A program made the translations under genes and the position numbers. DNA of 64,000 nucleotides from Oasisia sp. SBJ-2009 (Eukaryota > Annelida > Polychaeta > Sabellida > Siboglinidae). Shown here in pieces: positions 54,815 through 64,000 of this stretch. The notes below the pieces were generated by a model. It was not told where the DNA came from, searched no databases, and saw only the letters and a program-made list of their open reading frames with translations. Each line of letters opens with the position of its first letter. Position 1 is the first letter of the stretch. The stretch lies in the NCBI GenBank assembly GCA_964017155.1, contig OZ024855.1, positions 1,795,279-1,859,278 of the forward strand, read 5' to 3'.

Positions 54815-57800
54815 TTGAGTGAGGGACAGGGTCAGTGGTACTGTAAGTACAAGTTGAGTGAGAGTGAGGGACAGGGCCAGTGGTACTGTAAGTACAAGTT
54901 GAGTGAGGGACAGGGCCAGTGGTACTGTAAGTACAACTTGAGTGAGAGTGAGGGACAGGGCCAGTGGTACTGTAAGTACAACTTGAGTGAGAGTGAGGGA
55001 CAGGGCCAGTGGTACTGTAAGTACAAGTTGAGTGAGGGACAGGGTCAGTGGTACTGTAAGTACAAGTTGAGTGAGGGACAGGGCAGTGGTACTGTAAGTA
55101 CAAGTTGAGTGAGGGACAGGGTCAGTGGTACTGTAAGTACAAGTTGAGTGAGAGTGAGGGACAGGGCCAGTGGTACTGTAAGTACAAGTTGAGTGAGGGA
55201 CAGGGTCAGTGGTATTGTAAGTACAAGTTGAGTGAGAGTGAGGGACAGGGCCAGTGGTACTGTAAGTACAAGTTGAGTGAGAGTGAGGGACAGGGCCAGT
55301 GGTACTGTAAGTACAAGTTGAGTGAGGGACAGGGTCAGTGGTACTGTAAGTACAAGTTGAGTGAGAGTGGGGGACAGGGCCAGTGGTACTGTAAGTACAA
55401 GTTGAGTGAGGGACAGGGCCAGTGGTACTGTAAGTACAAGTTGAGTGAGGGACAGGGTCAGTGGTACTGTAAGTACAAGTTGAGTGAGAGTGAGGGACAG
55501 GGCCAGTGGTACTGTAAGTACAAGTTGAGTGAGGGACAGGGCCAGTGGTACTGTAAGAACAAGTTGAGTGAGGGACAGGGCCAGTGGTACTGTAATCACA
55601 AGTTGAGTGAGGGACAGGGCCAGTGGTACTGTAAGTACAAGTTGGGTGAGGGACAGGGTCAGTGGTACTGTAAGTACAAGTTGAGTGAGAGTGAGGGACA
55701 GGGCCAGTGGTACTGTAAGCACAAGTTGAGTGAGGGACAGGGCCAGTGGTACTGTAAGTACAAGTTGAGTGAGAGTGAGGGACAGGGCCAGTGGTACTGT
55801 AAGTACAAGTTGAGTGAGGGACAGGGTCAGTGGTACTGTAAGTACAAGTTGAGTGAGAGTGAGGGACAGGGCCAGTGGTACTGTAAGTACAAGTTGAGTG
55901 AGGGACAGGGTCAGTGGTACTGTAAGTACAAGTTGAGTGAGAGTGACGGACAGGGCCAGTGGTACTGTAAGTACAAGTTGAGTGAGGGACAGGGCCAGTG
56001 GTACTGTAAGTACAAGTTGAGTGAGGGACAGGGTCAGTGGTACTGTAAGTACAAGTTGAGTGAGAGTGAGGGACAGGGCCAGTGGTACTGTAAGTACAAG
56101 TTGAGTGAGGGACAGGGCCAGTGGTACTGTAAGTACAAGTTGAGTGAGGGACAGGGCCAGTGGTACTGTAATCACAAGTTGAGTGAGGGACAGGGCCAGT
56201 GGTACTGTAAGTACAAGTTGAGTGAGAGTGAGGGACAGGGCCAGTGGTACTGTAAGCACAATTTGAGTGAGAGTGAGGGACAGGGCCAGTGGTACTGTAA
56301 GTACAAGTTGAGTGAGAGTGAGGGACAGGGCTAGTGGTACTGTAAGTACAAGTTGAGTGAGAGACAGGGCCAGTGGTACTGTAAGTACAAGTTGAGTGAG
56401 AGTGAGGGACAGGGCTAGTGGTACTGTAAGTACAAGTTGAGTGAGGGACAGGCCCAGTGGTACTGTAAGTACAAGTTAAGTGAGAGTGAGGGACAGGGCC
56501 AGTGGTACTGTAAGTACAAGTTGAGTGAGAGACAGGGTCAGTGGTACTGTAAGTACAAGTTGAGTGAGAGTGAGGGACAGGGCCAGTGGTACTGTAAGTA
56601 CAAGTTGAGTGAGAGACAGGGTCAGTGGTACTGTAAGTACAAGTTGAGTGAGAGTGAGGGACAGGGCCAGTGGTACTGTAAGTACAAGTTGAGTGAGAGA
56701 CAGGGTCAGTGGTACTGTAAGTACAAGTTGAGTGAGAGTGAGGGACAGGGCCAGTGGTACTGTAAGTACAAGTTGAGTGAGAGACAGGGTCAGTGGTACT
56801 GTAAGTACAAGTTGAGTGAGAGTGAGGGACAGGGCCAGTGGTACTGTAAGTACAAGTTGAGTGAGAGACAGGGTCACTGGTACTGTAAGTACAAGTTGAG
56901 TGAGAGTGAGGGACAGGGCCAGTGGTACTGTAAGTACAAGTTGAGTGAGAGACAGGGTCAGTGGTACTGTAAGTACAAGTTGAGTGAGATTGAGGGACAG
57001 GGCCAGTGGTACTGTAAGTACAAGTTGAGTGAGAGACAGGGTCAGTGGTACTGTAAGTACAAGTTGAGTGAGAGTGAGGGACAGGGTCAGTGGTACTGTA
57101 AGTACAAGTTGAGTGAGAGTGAGGGACAGGGCTAGTGGTACTGTAAGTACAAGTTGAGTGAGAGTGAGGGACAGGGTCAGTGGTTCTGTAAGTACAAGTT
57201 GAGTGAGAGACAGGGCCAGTGGTACTGTAAGTACAAGTTGAGTGAGAGTGAGGGACAGGGCCAGTGGTACTGTAAGTACAAGTTGAGTGAGAGTGAGGGA
57301 CAGGGCTAGTGGTACTGTAAGTACAAGTTGAGTGAGAGACAGGGCCAGTGGTACTGTAAGTACAAGTTGAGTGAGAGTGAGGGACAGGGCTAGTGGTACT
57401 GTAAGTACAAGTTGAATGAGGGACAGGCCCAGTGGTACTGTAAGTACAAGTTGAGTGAGAGTGAGGGACAGGGCCAGTGGTACTGTAAGTACAAGTTGAG
57501 TGAGAGACAGGGCCAGTGGTAATGTAAGTACAAGTTGAGTGAGGGACAGGGCCAGTGGTACTGTAAGTACAAGTTGAGTGAGGGACAGGGTCAGTGGTAC
57601 TGTAAGTACAAGTTGAGTGAGAGTGAGGGACAGGGCCAGTGGTACTGTAAGTACAAGTTGAGTGAGGGACAGGGTCAGTGGTACTGTAAGTACAAGTTGA
57701 GTGAGAGTGAGGGACAGGGCCAGTGGTACTGTAAGTACAAGTTGAGTGAGGGACAGGGCCAGTGGTACTGTAAGTACAAGTTGAGTGAGGGACAGGGCCA

Positions 57801-60800
57801 GTGGTACTGTAATCACAAGTTGAGTGAGGGACAGGGCCAGTGGTACTGTAAGTACAAGTTGAGTGAGAGTGAGGGACAGGGCCAGTGGTACTGTAAGCAC
57901 AAGTTGAGTGAGAGTGGGGGACAGGGCCAGTGGTACTGTAAGAACAAGTTGAGTGAGGGACAGGGCCAGTGGTACTGTAAGTACACGTTGGGTGAGGGAC
58001 CGGGTCAGTGGTACTGTAAGTACAAGTTGAGTGAGAGTGAGGGACAGGGCCAGTGGTACTGTAAGCACAAGTTGAGTGAGGGACAGGGCCAGTGGTACTG
58101 TAAGTACAAGTTGAGTGAGAGTGAGGGACAGGGCCAGTGGTACTGTAAGTACAAGTTGAGTGAGGGACAGGGTCAGTGGTACTGTAAGTACAAGTTGAGT
58201 GAGAGTGAGGGACAGGGCCAGTGGTACTGTAAGTACAAGTTGAGTGAGGGACAGGGTCAGTGGTACTGTAAGTACAAGTTGAGTGGGAGTGAGGGACAGG
58301 GCCAGTGGTACTGTAAGTACAAGTTGAGTGAGGGACAGGGCCAGTGGTACTGTAAGTACAAGTTGAGTGAGGGACAGGGTCAGTGGTACTGTAAGTACAA
58401 GTTGAGTGAGAGTGAGGGACAGGGCCAGTGGTACTGTAAGTACAAGTTGAGTGAGGGACAGGGCCAGTGGTACTGTAAGTACAAGTTGAGTGAGAGTGAG
58501 GGACAGGGCCAGTGGTACTGTAATCACAAGTTGAGTGAGGGACAGGGTCAGTGGTACTGTAAGTACAAGTTGAGTGAGAGTGAGGGACCGGGCCAGTGGT
58601 ATTGTAAGCACAAGTTGAGTGAGAGTGAGGGACAGGGCCAGTGGTACTGTAAGTACAAGTTGAGTGAGGGACAGGGCCAGTGGTACTGTAAGTACAAGTT
58701 GGGTGAGGGACAGGGTCAGTGGTACTGTAAGTACAAGTTGAGTGAGAGTGAGGGACAGGGTCAGTGGTACTGTAAGTACAAGTTGAGTGAGAGTGAGGGA
58801 CAGGGCCAGTGGTACTGTAAGCACAAGTTGAGTGAGGGACAGGGCCAGTGGTACTGTAAGTACAAGTTGAGTGAGAGTGAGGGACAGAGCCAGTGGTACT
58901 GTAAGTACAAGTTGAGTGAGGGACAGGGTCAGTGGTACTGTAAGTACAAGTTGAGTGAGAGTGAGGGACAGGGCCAGTGGTACTGTAAGTACAAGTTGAG
59001 TGAGGGACAGGGCAGTGGTACTGTAAGTACAAGTTGAGTGAGGGACAGGGTCAGTGGTACTGTAAGTACAAGTTGAGTGAGAGTGAGGGACAGGGCCAGT
59101 GGTACTGTAAGTACAAGTTGAGTGAGGGACAGGGTCAGTGGTACTGTAAGTACAAGTTGAGTGAGAGTGAGGGACAGGGCCAGTGGTACTGTAAGTACAA
59201 GTTGAGTGAGAGTGAGGGACAGGGCCAGTGGTACTGTAAGTACAAGTTGAGTGAGGGACAGGGTCAGTGGTACTGTAAGTACAAGTTGAGTGAGAGTGGG
59301 GGACAGGGCCAGTGGTACTGTAAGTACAAGTTGAGTGAGGGACAGGGCCAGTGGTACTGTAAGTACAAGTTGAGTGAGGGACAGGGTCAGTGGTACTGTA
59401 AGTACAAGTTGAGTGAGAGTGAGGGACAGGGCCAGTGGTACTGTAAGTACAAGTTGAGTGAGGGACAGGGCCAGTGGTACTGTAAGAACAAGTTGAGTGA
59501 GGGACAGGGCCAGTGGTACTGTAATCACAAGTTGAGTGAGGGACAGGGCCAGTGGTACTGTAAGTACAAGTTGAGTGAGAGTGAGGGACAGGGCCAGTGG
59601 TACTGTAAGTACAAGTTGAGTGAGGGACAGGGTCAGTGGTACTGTAAGTACAAGTTGAGTGAGAGTGAGGGACAGGGCCAGTGGTACTGTAAGTACAAGT
59701 TGAGTGAGGGACAGGGTCAGTGGTACTGTAAGTACAAGTTGAGTGAGAGTGAGGGACAGGGCCAGTGGTACTGTAAGTACAAGTTGAGTGAGGGACAGGG
59801 TCAGTGGTACTGTAAGTACAAGTTGAGTGAGGGACAGGGTCAGTGGTACTGTAAGTACAAGTTGAGTGAGGGACAGGGCAGTGGTACTGTAAGTACAAGT
59901 TGAGTGAGGGACAGGGTCAGTGGTACTGTAAGTACAAGTTGAGTGAGAGTGAGGGACAGGGCCAGTGGTACTGTAAGTACAAGTTGAGTGAGGGACAGGG
60001 CCAGTGGTACTGTAAGTACAACTTGAGTGAGAGTGAGGGACAGGGCCAGTGGTACTGTAAGTACAACTTGAGTGAGAGTGAGGGACAGGGCCAGTGGTAC
60101 TGTAAGTACAAGTTGAGTGAGGGACAGGGTCAGTGGTACTGTAAGTACAAGTTGAGTGAGGGACAGGGCAGTGGTACTGTAAGTACAAGTTGAGTGAGGG
60201 ACAGGGTCAGTGGTACTGTAAGTACAAGTTGAGTGAGAGTGAGGGACAGGGCCAGTGGTACTGTAAGTACAAGTTGAGTGAGGGACAGGGTCAGTGGTAT
60301 TGTAAGTACAAGTTGAGTGAGAGTGAGGGACAGGGCCAGTGGTACTGTAAGTACAAGTTGAGTGAGAGTGAGGGACAGGGCCAGTGGTACTGTAAGTACA
60401 AGTTGAGTGAGGGACAGGGTCAGTGGTACTGTAAGTACAAGTTGAGTGAGAGTGGGGGACAGGGCCAGTGGTACTGTAAGTACAAGTTGAGTGAGGGACA
60501 GGGCCAGTGGTACTGTAAGTACAAGTTGAGTGAGGGACAGGGTCAGTGGTACTGTAAGTACAAGTTGAGTGAGAGTGAGGGACAGGGCCAGTGGTACTGT
60601 AAGTACAAGTTGAGTGAGGGACAGGGCCAGTGGTACTGTAAGAACAAGTTGAGTGAGGGACAGGGCCAGTGGTACTGTAATCACAAGTTGAGTGAGGGAC
60701 AGGGCCAGTGGTACTGTAAGTACAAGTTGGGTGAGGGACAGGGTCAGTGGTACTGTAAGTACAAGTTGAGTGAGAGTGAGGGACAGGGCCAGTGGTACTG

Positions 60801-63800
60801 TAAGCACAAGTTGAGTGAGGGACAGGGCCAGTGGTACTGTAAGTACAAGTTGAGTGAGAGTGAGGGACAGGGCCAGTGGTACTGTAAGTACAAGTTGAGT
60901 GAGGGACAGGGTCAGTGGTACTGTAAGTACAAGTTGAGTGAGAGTGAGGGACAGGGCCAGTGGTACTGTAAGTACAAGTTGAGTGAGGGACAGGGTCAGT
61001 GGTACTGTAAGTACAAGTTGAGTGAGAGTGACGGACAGGGCCAGTGGTACTGTAAGTACAAGTTGAGTGAGGGACAGGGCCAGTGGTACTGTAAGTACAA
61101 GTTGAGTGAGGGACAGGGTCAGTGGTACTGTAAGTACAAGTTGAGTGAGAGTGAGGGACAGGGCCAGTGGTACTGTAAGTACAAGTTGAGTGAGGGACAG
61201 GGCCAGTGGTACTGTAAGTACAAGTTGAGTGAGGGACAGGGCCAGTGGTACTGTAATCACAAGTTGAGTGAGGGACAGGGCCAGTGGTACTGTAAGTACA
61301 AGTTGAGTGAGAGTGAGGGACAGGGCCAGTGGTACTGTAAGCACAATTTGAGTGAGAGTGAGGGACAGGGCCAGTGGTACTGTAAGTACAAGTTGAGTGA
61401 GAGTGAGGGACAGGGCTAGTGGTACTGTAAGTACAAGTTGAGTGAGAGACAGGGCCAGTGGTACTGTAAGTACAAGTTGAGTGAGAGTGAGGGACAGGGC
61501 TAGTGGTACTGTAAGTACAAGTTGAGTGAGGGACAGGCCCAGTGGTACTGTAAGTACAAGTTAAGTGAGAGTGAGGGACAGGGCCAGTGGTACTGTAAGT
61601 ACAAGTTGAGTGAGAGACAGGGTCAGTGGTACTGTAAGTACAAGTTGAGTGAGAGTGAGGGACAGGGCCAGTGGTACTGTAAGTACAAGTTGAGTGAGAG
61701 ACAGGGTCAGTGGTACTGTAAGTACAAGTTGAGTGAGAGTGAGGGACAGGGCCAGTGGTACTGTAAGTACAAGTTGAGTGAGAGACAGGGTCAGTGGTAC
61801 TGTAAGTACAAGTTGAGTGAGAGTGAGGGACAGGGCCAGTGGTACTGTAAGTACAAGTTGAGTGAGAGACAGGGTCAGTGGTACTGTAAGTACAAGTTGA
61901 GTGAGAGTGAGGGACAGGGCCAGTGGTACTGTAAGTACAAGTTGAGTGAGAGACAGGGTCACTGGTACTGTAAGTACAAGTTGAGTGAGAGTGAGGGACA
62001 GGGCCAGTGGTACTGTAAGTACAAGTTGAGTGAGAGACAGGGTCAGTGGTACTGTAAGTACAAGTTGAGTGAGAGTGAGGGACAGGGCCAGTGGTACTGT
62101 AAGTACAAGTTGAGTGAGAGACAGGGTCAGTGGTACTGTAAGTACAAGTTGAGTGAGAGTGAGGGACAGGGTCAGTGGTACTGTAAGTACAAGTTGAGTG
62201 AGAGTGAGGGACAGGGCTAGTGGTACTGTAAGTACAAGTTGAGTGAGAGTGAGGGACAGGGTCAGTGGTTCTGTAAGTACAAGTTGAGTGAGAGACAGGG
62301 CCAGTGGTACTGTAAGTACAAGTTGAGTGAGAGTGAGGGACAGGGCCAGTGGTACTGTAAGTACAAGTTGAGTGAGAGTGAGGGACAGGGCTAGTGGTAC
62401 TGTAAGTACAAGTTGAGTGAGAGACAGGGCCAGTGGTACTGTAAGTACAAGTTGAGTGAGAGTGAGGGACAGGGCTAGTGGTACTGTAAGTACAAGTTGA
62501 ATGAGGGACAGGCCCAGTGGTACTGTAAGTACAAGTTGAGTGAGAGTGAGGGACAGGGCCAGTGGTACTGTAAGTACAAGTTGAGTGAGAGACAGGGCCA
62601 GTGGTAATGTAAGTACAAGTTGAGTGAGGGACAGGGCCAGTGGTACTGTAAGTACAAGTTGAGTGAGGGACAGGGTCAGTGGTACTGTAAGTACAAGTTG
62701 AGTGAGAGTGAGGGACAGGGCCAGTGGTACTGTAAGTACAAGTTGAGTGAGGGACAGGGTCAGTGGTACTGTAAGTACAAGTTGAGTGAGAGTGAGGGAC
62801 AGGGCCAGTGGTACTGTAAGTACAAGTTGAGTGAGGGACAGGGCCAGTGGTACTGTAAGTACAAGTTGAGTGAGGGACAGGGCCAGTGGTACTGTAATCA
62901 CAAGTTGAGTGAGGGACAGGGCCAGTGGTACTGTAAGTACAAGTTGAGTGAGAGTGAGGGACAGGGCCAGTGGTACTGTAAGCACAAGTTGAGTGAGAGT
63001 GGGGGACAGGGCCAGTGGTACTGTAAGAACAAGTTGAGTGAGGGACAGGGCCAGTGGTACTGTAAGTACAAGTTGGGTGAGGGACCGGGTCAGTGGTACT
63101 GTAAGTACAAGTTGAGTGAGAGTGAGGGACAGGGCCAGTGGTACTGTAAGCACAAGTTGAGTGAGGGACAGGGCCAGTGGTACTGTAAGTACAAGTTGAG
63201 TGAGAGTGAGGGACAGGGCCAGTGGTACTGTAAGTACAAGTTGAGTGAGGGACAGGGTCAGTGGTACTGTAAGTACAAGTTGAGTGAGGGACAGGGCCAG
63301 TGGTACTGTAAGTACAAGTTGAGTGAGGGACAGGGTCAGTGGTACTGTAAGTACAAGTTGAGTGAGAGTGAGGGACAGGGCCAGTGGTACTGTAAGTACA
63401 AGTTGAGTGAGGGACAGGGCCAGTGGTACTGTAAGAACAAGTTGAGTGAGGGACAGGGCCAGTGGTACTGTAATCACAAGTTGAGTGAGGGACAGGGCCA
63501 GTGGTACTGTAAGTACAAGTTGAGTGAGAGTGAGGGACAGGGCCAGTGGTACTGTAAGTACAAGTTGAGTGAGAGTGAGGGACAGGGCTAGTGGTACTGT
63601 AAGTACAAGTTGAGTGAGAGACAGGGCCAGTGGTACTGTAAGTACAAGTTGAGTGAGAGTGAGGGACAGGGCTAGTGGTACTGTAAGTACAAGTTGAATG
63701 AGGGACAGGCCCAGTGGTACTGTAAGTACAAGTTGAGTGAGAGTGAGGGACAGGGCCAGTGGTACTGTAAGTACAAGTTGAGTGAGAGACAGGGCCAGTG

Positions 63801-64000
63801 GTAATGTAAGTACAAGTTGAGTGAGGGACAGGGCCAGTGGTACTGTAAGTACAAGTTGAGTGAGGGACAGGGTCAGTGGTACTGTAAGTACAAGTTGAGT
63901 GAGAGTGAGGGACAGGGCCAGTGGTACTGTAAGTACAAGTTGAGTGAGGGACAGGGTCAGTGGTACTGTAAGTACAAGTTGAGTGAGAGTGAGGGACAGG
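54815..64000. repeat. higher-order tandem duplication, period about 5085 bp
   Basis: Open-frame boundaries at 54815, 55105, 56437 and 57535 recur at 59900, 60190, 61522 and 62620. The second copy then departs by an internal deletion, and a further 1197-bp duplication places another TAATG marker at about 63803. Confidence 0.8.

Larger units (their letters stand above)
30038..64000. repeat. large satellite-like array of 39/45-bp units, about 800 copies, continues past window
   Basis: At least 33.96 kb without interruption. Base unit (39 bp) is AAGTTGAGTGAGGGACAGGG followed by CCAGTGGTACTGTAAGTAC. The 45-bp form has an extra GAGAGT/AGTGAG hexamer, and a GAGAGACAGGG form also occurs. Common variants are GGCCAG/GGTCAG, AAG/AAC before TTGAGT, and TAC/CAC after GTAAG. 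A rare 38-bp form lacks one C (GGGCAGTGG). One plus frame reads Lys-Leu-Ser-Glu-Gly-Gln-Gly-Gln-Trp-Tyr-Cys-Lys-Tyr per unit and is open for up to 1544 codons with no ATG. Two minus frames are open for up to about 2280 codons and shift at each 38-bp unit. I call it a satellite, not a gene. Confidence 0.97.

Noticed and set aside
30038..64000. CRISPR-like array
   Set aside because: There are no unique spacers. Units are contiguous and near-identical, and the context is eukaryotic.
30038..64000. G-quadruplex array
   Set aside because: Each unit has only two short G runs (GGGACAGGG) about 30 nt from the next pair, too sparse for a convincing intramolecular quadruplex.

Overview
This window is animal nuclear DNA, probably from a marine invertebrate. 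The evidence is GT-AG split exons of about 110-290 nt with symmetric phase-1 boundaries, EGF-like, SEA and chitin-binding type 2 (CBM14/peritrophin-A) folds, decayed non-LTR retrotransposons, and long tandem arrays in the introns. A mollusc or other lophotrochozoan fits this mixture best, but that placement is inference. There are no signs of a prokaryotic operon, CRISPR array, rRNA or tRNA.

Layout. Positions 1-4950 are upstream DNA with a long (TA)n tract, a 16-bp palindromic minisatellite, a 24-bp minisatellite of about 41 units, and the minus-strand 3' end of a LINE. Positions 4954-24319 hold one plus-strand gene that I assembled from 19 exons; the joined frame is 4785 nt from the ATG at 5008 (1594 codons plus stop) and has no internal stop. 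The predicted protein is a type II membrane protein. In order it has a short basic cytosolic tail, one transmembrane helix, a SEA domain with an intact G-S-L-V-V autoproteolysis motif, a mucin-like Thr/Ser/Pro domain of thirty 20-residue repeats, and then two copies of a seven-exon module: EGF (8-Cys), CBM14-like (4-Cys), EGF, EGF, EGF, EGF (8-Cys), CBM14 (6-Cys). A surface or secreted-matrix protein that binds chitin-like glycans is the natural reading.

Positions 24320-27770 are mostly non-coding, with short repeats. Positions 27772-29564 hold two exons of a related gene on the minus strand (CBM14-like, then EGF), separated by a 40-bp minisatellite. Positions 30038-64000 are one uninterrupted satellite-like array that runs off the window. 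It is built of 39-bp and 45-bp units, plus a rare 38-bp unit, and is organised by nested tandem duplications of about 4231, 6784, 5085 and 1197 bp. Its very long open frames come from unit lengths divisible by three and a shortage of stop triplets. I do not call them genes.

The introns of the large gene also contain minisatellites and LINE relics. Intron pairs 6/13, 7/14 and 8/15 are recognisably homologous, so the seven-exon module was duplicated together with its introns.
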